Origin: Actinoplanes couchii
Lineage (GTDB): Bacteria; Actinomycetota; Actinomycetes; Mycobacteriales; Micromonosporaceae
NCBI RefSeq assembly: GCF_016862075.1
Contig: NZ_BOMG01000116.1
Coordinates: 1 to 64,000 of the forward strand
DNA length: 64,000 bases
Reading direction: 5' to 3'
Shown: positions 1-8,326 of the stretch, piece after piece
Position numbering within the stretch: the stretch's first letter is position 1
Layout: each line of letters opens with the position of its first letter
Made by a program: the position numbers and the translations under genes
The notes under the pieces: generated by a model
The model's input: the letters and a program-made list of their open reading frames with translations, nothing else
The model's database searches: none
What the model was told of the DNA's origin: nothing

Positions 1-150
1 CCGAGGATCGCACAGGAAAACTGAGACGCTGTCCGAGCCGCAGATGCCGAACGCGCGCATGCGCACCAGCACGTCGGTGGCCCCGATTCCGGGCCTGGGC
101 ACCTCCACGATCGAGGTCTGTCCCGGGCCGGTGACCAGCACGGTCTTCAT
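1..150 (-). CDS. Zinc-dependent alcohol dehydrogenase, N-terminal fragment (cut by window edge)
   Basis: The 50 visible residues match the start of the medium-chain zinc alcohol dehydrogenase family: an initial beta strand, then GICGSD, where the Cys is the first catalytic-zinc ligand. The enzyme would oxidise or reduce a small alcohol or polyol with NAD(P). The start is ATG at 148-150. It is divergent from the LacI regulator at 236, with an operator-like palindrome between them, so it is plausibly under LacI control. After GICGSD the usual continuation towards a GHE motif is not visible in the few remaining residues (SVSVFLCDPR). The rest lies outside the window. Confidence 0.75.
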   Translation of the reverse strand, partial: MKTVLVTGPGQTSIVEVPRPGIGATDVLVRMRAFGICGSDSVSVFLCDPR

Positions 151-197
151 GGTTTCCACTGCTTTCACATCCTTCGTAGCGGGGGCGACCGGCGCAG

Positions 198-211
198 CTT
201 AAACGATTTAG
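198..211. promoter_or_regulatory. LacI-type operator candidate
   Basis: The 14-bp imperfect palindrome CTTAAACGATTTAG has a central CG and 10 of 14 symmetrical positions, as is usual for LacI-family sites. It lies between the divergent dehydrogenase (start 150) and the LacI gene (start 236), which suggests autoregulation and control of the dehydrogenase. Confidence 0.5.
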
Positions 212-235
212 TGACTCGGGCGGTAGGGTGTCGGG

Positions 236-1153
236 GTGCCACGTAGCCGAGTGACCCTCAAAGACGTCGCCGCTGCCAGCGGTGTCTCCACCGCCACCGC
301 CAGCTTCGTGCTCAACAAGGTCACCACCCAGACGATCGCGCCGGCCACCCAGGAACGGGTCCGCCGTGCCGCCGCCGATCTGGGTTACGTGCCGCAGGGC
401 AGTGCCCGGGCACTACGGGAGGGCCGTTCCCGCCTGGTCCTGCTGAACGCCGGCCGGCTCCCGGTCACGGGAAGCCTCCGCAGCTTCATCACCGGCCTGG
501 ACACCGAGCTGTCGGCACACGGCCACACCCTCCTGGTCCGGCACGGCGCCACCACCGGGATCCCGGCCCGGACCGGTGAGGGCGCGCTGAAGCAGGCCGT
601 CGACATCGTCGATCCCCGAGCGGTGATCGATCTGGTCCGGCTCTACGCCGACGAGGATCCGGACCGGCTCGACGGGGGCTGGATCGACGGGCTCGCGGCG
701 CACACCGCCACCCAGATCGACTACCTGATCGGTCGCGGTCACTCCCGGATCGGGTTTGCCATGCCCGCTGACGAGCGGCTCGCCGGGATCGCCCGGCTGC
801 GGTTCCAGCAGGCCTGTGCGGTGGCCCGTGGCCGAGGTGTGGCGGAGCCCGTCGGTGTGACCGGGGAGGCCGTCGAGATGCCGGCGGGTGTGACCGCGGT
901 CGCGGCGTTCGATGACGATGTGGCGTTGCGGCTGCTCAGTGTGATGGCTGATCGTGGGCTCCGGGCGCCTGACGATCTTGCGGTGATCGGGTTCGACGAC
1001 AGTGGGTACGGCGAGATGTGGCGGCCCGCGCTGACCACCGTGCGGATCGACGCCGCCGGGTACGGGCGCCGGGCCGCTCGGGCGGTCCTCGGGTTCCCGC
1101 TCGACGCGGTGGCTCCGGATCCGTCCATCGTGGTCGTCCGAACCTCCGCCTGA
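236..1153 (+). CDS. LacI family transcriptional regulator
   Basis: The 305-residue protein has an N-terminal LacI helix-turn-helix (VTLKDVAAASGVSTATASFVLN, residues 6-27) and hinge, followed by a periplasmic-binding-protein-like effector domain. The C-terminal signature DDLAVIGFDDS (about residue 246) is typical of the family. It is somewhat short (330-345 is usual), and the middle of the ligand domain looks reduced. The start is GTG at 236. It probably senses a sugar and represses the divergent dehydrogenase, and possibly the downstream hydrolase. Confidence 0.93.
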   Translation: MPRSRVTLKDVAAASGVSTATASFVLNKVTTQTIAPATQERVRRAAADLGYVPQGSARALREGRSRLVLLNAGRLPVTGSLRSFITGLDTELSAHGHTLLVRHGATTGIPARTGEGALKQAVDIVDPRAVIDLVRLYADEDPDRLDGGWIDGLAAHTATQIDYLIGRGHSRIGFAMPADERLAGIARLRFQQACAVARGRGVAEPVGVTGEAVEMPAGVTAVAAFDDDVALRLLSVMADRGLRAPDDLAVIGFDDSGYGEMWRPALTTVRIDAAGYGRRAARAVLGFPLDAVAPDPSIVVVRTSA

Positions 1154-1415
1154 CTCCGGGCCGGCCCGCCGGCAAGCCGGCGACATGTCGGCCCGCTGGC
1201 GAGCAGGCAGTCAAGGGGCGGCCGGGCGGGCTGGGCCACCCCGGTTGAAGGCCCGGATCAGCGCTGTAGCAGGCACGTTGCCATCCGAAGTGTCTCCGGT
1301 GGGCCGGATCCCGAAGTGCTACCGGGATGCACTGAAAAAGGGGCTGCCCGCGGGCCGAGTCGCGCCGAAGAAGAGTCCGACAGTCGAAGACGGCGACCCG
1401 AAAGGCCCTCACTTG

Positions 1416-2981
1416 ATGCGCAGCGCTGCCCGTTTCCGTGCGATCGCCCTGACCTCCGCGGTGCTGCTGAGCGGGCTGGCGATGCCGGCCACCGCCGCGG
1501 CCGCGGTCGAGGCGGGAACTGCCGCGACCGTCGTGTCGACTGCGGATGGCGGGACCGTCGCGGCGCGTGCGGGCCGTGGTGCGGGCGGGCCCGGCCGTGG
1601 CAGGACCGCGGTGACGCCGACCCTCGCCGGGCGGCTGGCGGCCACCCGGTCGGTCAAGAGCCTCAACTACTACCCGTCGAACGCCGCCTGGTCGTCGATG
1701 TGGAACAACTTCGACGCCAAGCGCATCGAGGCCGACCTGGCCAAGGTCGCCGGGCTGGGCGCCGACAACGTGCGGGTCATCATCTTCCCGCAGGCGTTCG
1801 GCTACCCCACGCCCAAGGCGAAGTACACCGACCGGCTGGAGGCGTTCATCGCCGCCGCCGACAAGTACGGGATGACCGTCAAGATCACGCTGTTCGACTG
1901 GTGGGACGGCTACTCCGACACCGCCAACAGCATCACCTGGGCCAAGACCGTGATCGCCCCGTTCAAGGACGACCCGCGGGTGCTCGCCGTCGAGCTGAAG
2001 AACGAGTTCCAGCCGGACGACGCGAGCGCCGTCACCTGGGTCCGCAAGCTGATCCCGGCGATCCGCGCGGTCGCCCCGGCGATGCCGCTGACCCTGTCGG
2101 TCGACGGCGCCACCGGCGCCCCGGGCATGGCGAAGATCAAGAAATCGCTTGCCGGTACGTCGCTCGACTACTACGACTTCCACTTCTACGGCAGCTCGGA
2201 GCGCGCGCTCACCGAGATCCGCCGCGCCCAGGACGCGGTCGCGCCGGTTCCCGTCGTCATCGGCGAGACCGGTCTGAGCAGCGACTCCGACAGCGAGGGC
2301 GAGCAGGCCGCCTACCTGGCCCGGGTGTACCGCGCGGCCCGTGAGGCGGGTGTCGGCTCGGTGTCGCCGTGGACGTTCACCGACTTCTCCGACGGCGCCA
2401 TCCCCGGGCACTCGCAGGTCTCCGGCAAGCCGGCCCAGTACAAGTTCGGCCTGCACCGCGTCGACGGCACCCCCAAGGTCGCCGCCTCGGTCGTGCGCAC
2501 CGCCTGGACCAGCGGCGCCACCCCGAACAGCATCCTGAACCTGGGCTTCGAGGCGCCGGCCGGCGAGTCGCCCTGGCGGGACAACCTGCCGCAGGCGGGC
2601 GAGGCCGTGATGGCCACCGACTCGCCGCGGACCGGCAGGTACTCGGCCCGGTTCAGCAACACCGGCCGTACGTCCGCGGGTCTGCCGTCGCTGGCCATCT
2701 CGCCGATCACGCCGGTGCAGCCGGGCCACCGCTGGCATGCCGAGGCGTTCGCCCGGGGCGCGAACGCGACAGGCATCACCGAGATCACGCTGAGCTGGTT
2801 CGACGGGAACGGCAGCTGGATCGGCCAGCACTCGTCCACCCGCCTGGCGGCCGGCAACACCGGCTGGACCAAGCTGTTCGTCGACGCGGTCGCTCCGGCC
2901 GGTGCCGCCGGAGTCCAGCTGCACCTCAAGTCCGGCGACAACAAGGGCACCGTCTGGTTCGACGACGTGGCGATCTCCTGA
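1416..2981 (+). CDS. Secreted GH5-like (clan GH-A) hydrolase with C-terminal carbohydrate-binding domain
   Basis: Residues 1-31 form a signal peptide (basic start, hydrophobic core, Ala-rich cleavage region). The catalytic domain (about 75-360) is a TIM barrel of the cellulase/mannanase type: ELKNEF carries the probable acid/base Glu, and VVIGETG the probable nucleophile Glu on a later strand. About 365-521 is a beta-sandwich resembling CBM4/9-type modules (NLGFEA at its start, WFDDVAIS at its end). I chose ATG 1416 because the signal peptide begins there; an in-frame extension to 1185 would bury it. Probable substrate is a plant beta-glucan or mannan, inferred from fold only. Confidence 0.85.
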   Translation: MRSAARFRAIALTSAVLLSGLAMPATAAAAVEAGTAATVVSTADGGTVAARAGRGAGGPGRGRTAVTPTLAGRLAATRSVKSLNYYPSNAAWSSMWNNFDAKRIEADLAKVAGLGADNVRVIIFPQAFGYPTPKAKYTDRLEAFIAAADKYGMTVKITLFDWWDGYSDTANSITWAKTVIAPFKDDPRVLAVELKNEFQPDDASAVTWVRKLIPAIRAVAPAMPLTLSVDGATGAPGMAKIKKSLAGTSLDYYDFHFYGSSERALTEIRRAQDAVAPVPVVIGETGLSSDSDSEGEQAAYLARVYRAAREAGVGSVSPWTFTDFSDGAIPGHSQVSGKPAQYKFGLHRVDGTPKVAASVVRTAWTSGATPNSILNLGFEAPAGESPWRDNLPQAGEAVMATDSPRTGRYSARFSNTGRTSAGLPSLAISPITPVQPGHRWHAEAFARGANATGITEITLSWFDGNGSWIGQHSSTRLAAGNTGWTKLFVDAVAPAGAAGVQLHLKSGDNKGTVWFDDVAIS

Positions 2982-2993
2982 CTTAATGTGATC

Positions 2994-3803
2994 ATGAATG
3001 CCGATCAGCGCACCACGATCCTCACCGACCTGGACGGCACGGTCGTGCCCTCCGGGGACGTGATCACCCCGGCCACGCTGGACACCGCGGTGTGGCTGCG
3101 GGATCAGGGGATCCCGCTGATCACGGTGACCGCCCGTACCCCGGCCGGGGTGGCCCGGCTCGGGCCGTTCGCCGACCTGCTCACCCTCGGGGTCGGCTAC
3201 GGCGGCGCGCTCGGCTGGAACCCGGCCACCGGCGAGACGCTCTGGCAGGAGGTCATCGGCGCCGGCGAACTCCGTGATCTGGCGGAGTTCGCCGGTTCGG
3301 TGCCGGGCATCGGGTTCTCCGCCTTCGGTGTCGACGTCTGGCGGATGACCGCCACCCACGTGACGTTGCGGGGCGGCGCGCCCCGGGAACCGTGGCTGCT
3401 GGCCGAGCCGGACGAGATCGCGAGTGTCCCGGCCCACTCGGCGTCGTTGCGGCACCCGACGATCAGCTCCGACGAGATGATCACCAGGCTGACGGCGGCG
3501 GGGTTCGCCACCCGCCTGGACCTGACCTATGCGGCGAGCGGCCTGGTCAACATCAACCCGCTGGGTGTGGACAAGGCGGTGGGCGTACGGCGGGCGCTGG
3601 ATCTTCTGGGTCGTGACCCGGCCGATGCGATCGCCTTCGGTGACATGCCCAACGACCTGCCGATGTTCGCCTGTTGCGGCCGGTCGGTCGCGGTCGGCAA
3701 CGCCCACCCGGCGATCCTCGCGGCGGCCACCGACGTCACGGCGGCGGTGACCGAGGACGGCTTCGCGCAGTTCTTCCGGAACAACGCGCTCACCGTTCGG
3801 TGA
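2994..3803 (+). CDS. HAD-superfamily phosphatase (Cof/mannosyl-3-phosphoglycerate phosphatase-like)
   Basis: The HAD motifs are in order: DLDGT (nucleophile Asp near residue 14), a Thr in TVTAR (motif II), Lys in VDKAVGV (motif III) and GDMPNDLPMF (motif IV). The cap between motifs II and III places it in the Cof-like C2 group, which dephosphorylates sugar phosphates and related small molecules. ATG 2994 is preferred to GTG 2988, only two codons upstream. The gene starts 12 bp after the secreted hydrolase and is probably co-transcribed with it. A hairpin covers its stop codon. Confidence 0.88.
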   Translation: MNADQRTTILTDLDGTVVPSGDVITPATLDTAVWLRDQGIPLITVTARTPAGVARLGPFADLLTLGVGYGGALGWNPATGETLWQEVIGAGELRDLAEFAGSVPGIGFSAFGVDVWRMTATHVTLRGGAPREPWLLAEPDEIASVPAHSASLRHPTISSDEMITRLTAAGFATRLDLTYAASGLVNINPLGVDKAVGVRRALDLLGRDPADAIAFGDMPNDLPMFACCGRSVAVGNAHPAILAAATDVTAAVTEDGFAQFFRNNALTVR

Positions 3804-3804
3804 G
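3789..3804. terminator. Hairpin overlapping the HAD stop codon
   Basis: CTCACCGTTCGGTGAG folds into a 6-7 bp perfect stem with a tight loop and contains the TGA stop. There is no U-tract, as is common in actinobacteria. It lies between convergent genes. Confidence 0.5.
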
Positions 3805-3864
3805 GTAGGAGCCCACTGTCTCCTTCCGCTCGGTGGGTCTGGGGCTGGCGGACGTAGTGGTCGC

Positions 3865-4836
3865 CTACGCGGCGGTGGAGCGGTGCAGATGACGCAGGGT
3901 CAGCGCCAGCCGGGCACGTAACAGGCCGTGTGGCTCGCGCAGGTTCCAGCCGAGCAGGTGCGAGGCCTGCGTGACCCGGTCCTGGAGGGTCGAGTGGTGC
4001 AGGCGCAACAGGGCGGCCGCCGCCCGCAGGCTGCTGCTGGTCGTCACCGCGTGCAGGGTCGTCGGCAACCACGGCGTGGAGGCGGCGGCCTGCTCCAGCA
4101 CCCGCACGTCCGGAACCGACCCGGGATCGGGCACCGCGACGAGCACGGCCAGTGAACCGAGCTCGTCATGGCGTACCAGCAGATCGCCGGGATCGTCGTC
4201 GGTGCCGGCGGCACTGAACCGGACCGCGACCCGGGCCGCCTGCCACGACGAGGGCAGATCGAGAACGGGCACGGCCGGCCCGAGACCGCCCCGGATCAGC
4301 GGCGGCTCCGTGCCGGACGTCAGAAGAGCAACCTCTCCGGCGTACGTGACCAGCACCGACGCCGTGCCGGAGAGCCCCAGCAGCCGCGCCGCCCGCAACC
4401 GGGACTCGGGCGCGGCGGAGGAATCGATCAGCAACTCGACCATCGCCGGATCGTCGGCCACCGGGGCCCGCCCCCGGGTCCGGTCGAGCACGGTCCGCGC
4501 GGCCGAGGCGGCCCGTTCCAGCACCATCGCGTCGACCGGCCCGGGGCCACCGTCCCGCTCCAGCCACAGCCCGGCGGTCCCGAGATCCAGATGCGGCCAG
4601 TCCGGCGAGACCGGCGCCGGATCGGGCGCGGCGACCCCGTCCGGCCGCATCCGGATGTGGACGCGCCGGGCAGTGTCGTCGAGCCGGGCCGGGCAGCCGG
4701 ACAGGACGGCCGCACCCCGGACGATGCTCTGCAGGCCGGCGCCCGCCTCGACGAGACCGTCGGAGTAGGCGATCACCTGCACGGCGGCGCTGGCGTCGGC
4801 GTCGAGCGCGGCCAGGCGTACGGCCAAATCCTTCAC
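3865..4836 (-). CDS. PucR/CdaR-type transcriptional regulator
   Basis: This 323-residue protein ends in the PucR C-terminal helix-turn-helix: residues about 265-318 include SLRAAAALLRLHHSTLQDRV and LLRARLALTLRHL, the two-helix block of the family. The N-terminal part is a poorly conserved sensing region. It is encoded 10 bp downstream of the esterase on the same strand, so it is probably in one transcript with it and may control it. GTG at 4836 is the start. The usual longer N-terminal PucR domain is absent or very diverged. Confidence 0.8.
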   Translation of the reverse strand: MKDLAVRLAALDADASAAVQVIAYSDGLVEAGAGLQSIVRGAAVLSGCPARLDDTARRVHIRMRPDGVAAPDPAPVSPDWPHLDLGTAGLWLERDGGPGPVDAMVLERAASAARTVLDRTRGRAPVADDPAMVELLIDSSAAPESRLRAARLLGLSGTASVLVTYAGEVALLTSGTEPPLIRGGLGPAVPVLDLPSSWQAARVAVRFSAAGTDDDPGDLLVRHDELGSLAVLVAVPDPGSVPDVRVLEQAAASTPWLPTTLHAVTTSSSLRAAAALLRLHHSTLQDRVTQASHLLGWNLREPHGLLRARLALTLRHLHRSTAA

Positions 4837-4846
4837 GGTGTTGAAT

Positions 4847-5809
4847 TTAAGAGCCGAGAAGCCGGTCCAGCCAGCGGACCCGGGCCGCCCGGGCGTCCTG
4901 GGAGAGGGCCGCGCTCGGCACCATCACGTCGAAGCCGTGGAAACCGCCCGGCCAGACGTGCAGTTCGGCCTGGCCACCGGCCTGCCAGATCCGGCTCGCG
5001 TAGGCGACGTCCTCGTCCCGGAAGGTCTCCGCACTGCCGACGTCGATGAACGCGGGCGGCAGCCCGGACAGGTCCCCGGCCCGAGCCGGCGCGGCATAGG
5101 GCGACACGTCCGGGCCACCGGCGGCCTCGCCGAGCAGCGCGGTCCAGCCGGTCCGGTTCGACCCCCGATCCCACACCCCCAACCCTTCCATCTGTACGGA
5201 GGACGTGGTGTCGTTCCGGTCGTCCAGCATCGGGTAGATCAGCAGCTGCCCGCGCAGCGCCGGCCCGTCCAGATCGCGGGCCATCAGGGCGAGCGCCGCG
5301 GCCAGCCCGCCACCGGCGCTGCCTCCGGCGACGAGCAGCCGGTCCGGGTCGAAGCCCAGGTCGGCGGCGTTCTTCGCGGTCCAGAGCAGGCCTGCGTAAC
5401 AGTCATTGACCGGGCCGGGATGCGGGGTCTCCGGAGCCAGCCGGTACTCCACCGACACCACCACCAGGTTGAAGCGCTCGGCCAGGTCCAGCATCTCGCC
5501 GATACCGGTCCGGTTGTCGCCGATGATCATCCCGCCGCCGTGGGTGTGGTAGACGCAGCCCAGGGTGCCGGTGGCCGCGGTCGGCCGGCAGATCAGCAGC
5601 GTGACGTCGGGGTCGCCGTCGAGCCCGGGAACAGCACGCTCCTCGACGGTGAACCGGCCGTCGCGCCGCAGGTCGTCGTCGGTGACCGGGGCGAGGGCGG
5701 CACCCTGCCGCATCGGCACGATCATTTCCGGGGTGATGACCGGCGGGAGTTGTTCGCTGATGACAGTGAGTGCGGCGGCGAGTTCGGGATCGAACGGAAC
5801 GGTCGTCAC
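4847..5809 (-). CDS. Alpha/beta hydrolase, hormone-sensitive-lipase family esterase
   Basis: The 320-residue protein carries the HSL-family oxyanion motif HGGG (near residue 97) and nucleophile elbow GGSAGGG (near 165), followed by the Asp (SAETFRDED) and His (WPGGFHGFD) of the triad. It hydrolyses short-chain carboxylic esters. No signal peptide is visible, so it is probably cytoplasmic. The start is GTG 5809 with a strong AGGAGG upstream. It heads a two-gene unit with the PucR regulator. The promoter region holds nested palindromes (5822-5856). Confidence 0.9.
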   Translation of the reverse strand: MTTVPFDPELAAALTVISEQLPPVITPEMIVPMRQGAALAPVTDDDLRRDGRFTVEERAVPGLDGDPDVTLLICRPTAATGTLGCVYHTHGGGMIIGDNRTGIGEMLDLAERFNLVVVSVEYRLAPETPHPGPVNDCYAGLLWTAKNAADLGFDPDRLLVAGGSAGGGLAAALALMARDLDGPALRGQLLIYPMLDDRNDTTSSVQMEGLGVWDRGSNRTGWTALLGEAAGGPDVSPYAAPARAGDLSGLPPAFIDVGSAETFRDEDVAYASRIWQAGGQAELHVWPGGFHGFDVMVPSAALSQDARAARVRWLDRLLGS

Positions 5810-5821
5810 GGCGGCCTCCTC

Positions 5822-5856
5822 GTGTTAACACCGGATCACAACCGTGTGACCGGTGT
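5822..5856. promoter_or_regulatory. Nested inverted repeats upstream of the esterase
   Basis: GTGTTAACAC (5822-5831) is a perfect 10-bp palindrome. It is overlapped by the broken repeat ACACCGG (5828-5834) ... CCGGTGT (5850-5856), which also encloses CACA/TGTG. The position just upstream of GTG 5809 suggests a binding site, for PucR or another regulator. Confidence 0.45.
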
Positions 5857-5908
5857 CACCAGCATGCTGCGCGTTGGCCCGCTGATCGAGCGCCATCCGG
5901 CGGAATCC

Positions 5909-5926
5909 ACCCGCCGTTCGGCGGGT
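5909..5926 (-). terminator. Hairpin at the end of the TetR gene
   Basis: ACCCGCCGTTCGGCGGGT forms a perfect 7-bp stem closed by a GTTC loop. It touches the stop codon of the TetR gene (5926-5928). Confidence 0.55.
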
Positions 5927-6612
5927 CAGCCGAGGTCGTCCAGAGCCGTCCGGATCTCCCGGCTCAGCAGATGGCCGGCATCGAGGCCCATGCTCGCGAA
6001 GGCTCCGGTGAGCTCCAGTGAGATCAGGCCGTGCACCCGGTACCACAACTGCACGGCCAGTCTGACGGCCCTGGGGGAGACGTCGCCGGGCAGCCCGAGG
6101 CCCTCGCTCCAGCGCTGTAGGTCGTCGTCGGCCGGCTCCGGACCGGTGATCTCGGCCAGGGTGGTGATCAGGGCGCGCATGCCGCGGTTGACCGCGGTGA
6201 CGCCGTCGGCCGGATCCGGGGTGCCGGGGGCGCGGTCGGCGAACAACATCGTGTAGCGCCGGGGATGGACCAGGGCCCAGCGCCGGTACTCATGAACCAG
6301 GCGGTCCAGGCGATCCGCGGGACTGTCGCCGCCCCTGATGGCGCTTCCTGCGGCGTCGCTGCTCGGGGTGTCGTTTCCTGCGGCGGCGCTCTCCACGGCC
6401 GCGCCGAGATCCGCGTAGGCCGCGGCGACCAGCGCCTCGACCACCGCGTCTCGGGAGGGGTAGTAGCGGTACAGCGAGGGCGGGGTCATCTCCATCGCCT
6501 TGCCCAGGGCGGCGATGGTCACCGCGCTCACGCCACCGGCGTCGACGAGCGCGAAGCCGTGCTGCTGGATCTCCTCGATGGTGCGGGCGCGCAGGAGTTC
6601 CCGTCGTGACAT
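5926..6612 (-). CDS. TetR/AcrR family repressor
   Basis: The N-terminal TetR helix-turn-helix is at residues 10-60 (TIEEIQQHGFALVDAGG, then SLYRYYPSRDAVVEAL). The C-terminal region is a helical TetR effector domain of the WHG type, with the typical LVHEYRRWALVHPRRYTMLF. The start is ATG 6612. It is divergent from the small membrane protein at 6690, and a perfect 19-bp palindrome overlaps the -10 of the latter, so it very likely represses that gene. The ligand is unknown. Confidence 0.92.
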   Translation of the reverse strand: MSRRELLRARTIEEIQQHGFALVDAGGVSAVTIAALGKAMEMTPPSLYRYYPSRDAVVEALVAAAYADLGAAVESAAAGNDTPSSDAAGSAIRGGDSPADRLDRLVHEYRRWALVHPRRYTMLFADRAPGTPDPADGVTAVNRGMRALITTLAEITGPEPADDDLQRWSEGLGLPGDVSPRAVRLAVQLWYRVHGLISLELTGAFASMGLDAGHLLSREIRTALDDLG

Positions 6613-6629
6613 GACCGAACTTTACCGCA

Positions 6630-6658
6630 TTGCCAAGGTGAATGCTATTCGCTAGAGT
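6630..6658 (+). promoter_or_regulatory. Promoter of the small membrane protein gene
   Basis: TTGCCA (6630-6635) and TAGAGT (6653-6658) are separated by 17 bp and fit an actinobacterial sigma-70 promoter. A second short palindrome, GAATGCTATTC (6640-6650), sits in the spacer. Confidence 0.55.
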
Positions 6659-6673
6659 TACGACTCGTAACTC
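6655..6673. promoter_or_regulatory. TetR operator (19-bp perfect palindrome)
   Basis: GAGTTACGACTCGTAACTC has two 9-bp perfect arms around a central C. It overlaps the -10 element and ends 16 bp before the start codon of the membrane-protein gene, the classic position for TetR repression. Confidence 0.8.
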
Positions 6674-6689
6674 AAGCGAAGGAGTGAAA

Positions 6690-7067
6690 ATGCGGGATCG
6701 TATCGGGCGCGCGCTGATGGGCCTGGACGCGGTGTTCACCGTCGTCGCCGTGGTGAACGGGTTCACGCTGATGGCCGTCGCCACCGACGAGACGATCATC
6801 GTCGAGGGCTGGCGGACGTTCGGGTTCATCGTCTTCGTCGGCCTGTGGGCGCTCATCGCGGTCTGGCCACGTCGCGTACCAGGCGTCTGGGAGCTGATCC
6901 TGATCCACAAGGTGCTGGTCACAGGCCTGGCGCTCACGGTTCTGGACAGCGCCTCCGGTGCCGCGGAGACCGCCTGGATCGACGGCTGGCTGGTAATCTC
7001 GACTGCGGTCGCCTACGTGCTGTGCCGCGGCTGGCAGGCCTGGCGACGCCCGGCCGACACCGCTTGA
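6690..7067 (+). CDS. Small membrane protein, probable target of the divergent TetR regulator
   Basis: This 125-residue protein has about four hydrophobic segments (near residues 10-30, 42-60, 70-90 and 97-117). I recognise no catalytic motif. ATG 6690 is chosen because a strong GAAGGAG lies 6 bp upstream. The operator in its promoter and divergent TetR make it the likely effector of a ligand-responsive unit, but the function is unknown. TetR-controlled membrane proteins are often transporters; this one is too small to be a typical efflux pump on its own. Confidence 0.8.
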   Translation: MRDRIGRALMGLDAVFTVVAVVNGFTLMAVATDETIIVEGWRTFGFIVFVGLWALIAVWPRRVPGVWELILIHKVLVTGLALTVLDSASGAAETAWIDGWLVISTAVAYVLCRGWQAWRRPADTA

Positions 7068-7112
7068 GCCGCCACTCTGGACGGTTTGACTTCACTATCT
7101 AGGTTGTGGCCG

Positions 7113-8282
7113 GTGAAGATCCGCTATCTGTTGCACAACGCGTATGCCGTCGGCGGCACGGTCCGCACCGTCTTCAATCAAGCTGGCGCGATGTGTGGCG
7201 AGCACGACGTGGAGATTGCCAGCGTCTATCGGACTGGTGAAGTTCCGGCTCTGCCCCTCGACCCCCGAGTGCGGCTGGTCTCCCTCACCGATCTGCGGCC
7301 CGACGGCACACCCTGGGGCGGTGGCGGCACCCGCCTGCTGCGGCGGACCAGGCTCCTACCGAACCCGTTGCCGCACGGCCGGGACTTCCGCTACCAGCGG
7401 TGGGATCCGGTGGTCGACGTGAAGGTGGTCCGCTACATGCGGGCCCAGCAGGACGCGGTGCTGGTCACCACCCGGCCGTCGCTGAACCTGCTGTCGGCGT
7501 GGTTCGCGCCGCGCCGGCTGACCCGGATCGGTCAGGACCACATGAATTTCGGCAGCTACCGCAAGCGGCTGCAGGACCGGATCAAGCGGGCCTATCCGCG
7601 GCTGGACGCGGTGACCGTGCTGACCCGGGCCGACCTGAAGTCGTACCAGGACGCCCTCGGCGACCGGGTGCGCCTGGCCCGCATCCCGAACGGGATTCCG
7701 CCGCGTTCGGCCCGGCCCGCACTCGGCCGCGCGCCGGTGGTGATCGCCGCCGGGCGGCTCGGGCGGCAGAAGGGCTTCGACATGCTGATCCGGGCGTTCC
7801 AGCAGGTCCACGAGTCGCATCCGGAGTGGGAGCTGCACATCTTCGGCAACGGCGGGTGGGATCAGAAACTCACCCGGATGATCGAGAAGCACGGGCTGAA
7901 CGGCACGGTCCGGTTGCGTGGTGTCACCAAGGACTTGGACGGCGAGTTCGCGAAAGCCTCGATCTTCGTGCTCAGCTCGCGCAAGGAAGGCCTGCCGATG
8001 GTGCTGCTCGAGGCGATGAGCACCGGCTTGCCGGTGGTGTCGTTCGACTGCCCGACCGGTCCCGCCGACGTGGTCGACGACGGGGTGAACGGGCTGCTGA
8101 TCCCGCCCAAGGACGTGGACGCCCTGGCAGCCGGGATCACCCGGTTGATCGAGGACGCCGCCGAGCGCGACCGCCTGGGCGAGGCGGCCCGCCTGACCGG
8201 CGCGGCCTACGAGATGCCGGCGATCGTGCCGCTATGGGAGGACCTGTTCAAAGCACTGCTGCCCGGCCCGCAACGGGCCTGA
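7113..8282 (+). CDS. Family 4 glycosyltransferase
   Basis: A two-domain GT-B enzyme of 389 residues. The C-terminal Glycos_transf_1 domain (about 205-375) shows AAGRLGRQKGFDMLIRAF, an ELHIFGNG strand, and the nucleotide-sugar site SSRKEGLPMVLLEAMSTGLP with the EX7E-type glutamates. The N-terminal domain begins IRYLLHNAYAVGGTVRTV, the glycine-rich acceptor loop. It transfers a sugar to a cell-envelope or secondary-metabolite acceptor that cannot be named from sequence. GTG 7113 is preferred over an upstream TTG because the conserved beta strand starts there. A GGCCCG/CGGGCC hairpin (8265-8279) lies just before the stop. Confidence 0.92.
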   Translation: MKIRYLLHNAYAVGGTVRTVFNQAGAMCGEHDVEIASVYRTGEVPALPLDPRVRLVSLTDLRPDGTPWGGGGTRLLRRTRLLPNPLPHGRDFRYQRWDPVVDVKVVRYMRAQQDAVLVTTRPSLNLLSAWFAPRRLTRIGQDHMNFGSYRKRLQDRIKRAYPRLDAVTVLTRADLKSYQDALGDRVRLARIPNGIPPRSARPALGRAPVVIAAGRLGRQKGFDMLIRAFQQVHESHPEWELHIFGNGGWDQKLTRMIEKHGLNGTVRLRGVTKDLDGEFAKASIFVLSSRKEGLPMVLLEAMSTGLPVVSFDCPTGPADVVDDGVNGLLIPPKDVDALAAGITRLIEDAAERDRLGEAARLTGAAYEMPAIVPLWEDLFKALLPGPQRA

Positions 8283-8326
8283 CCAACCTTCCCGGCGGCG
8301 CGCCCCAGGCCACCGGGCCACATAAC

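Noticed and set aside
1185..1415. N-terminal extension of the GH5-like protein
   Set aside because: It would place 77 residues before a clear signal peptide.
936..3707. Long minus-strand open frame opposite the GH5-like and HAD genes
   Set aside because: Its composition is typical of antisense shadows, while the plus strand has full catalytic motifs.
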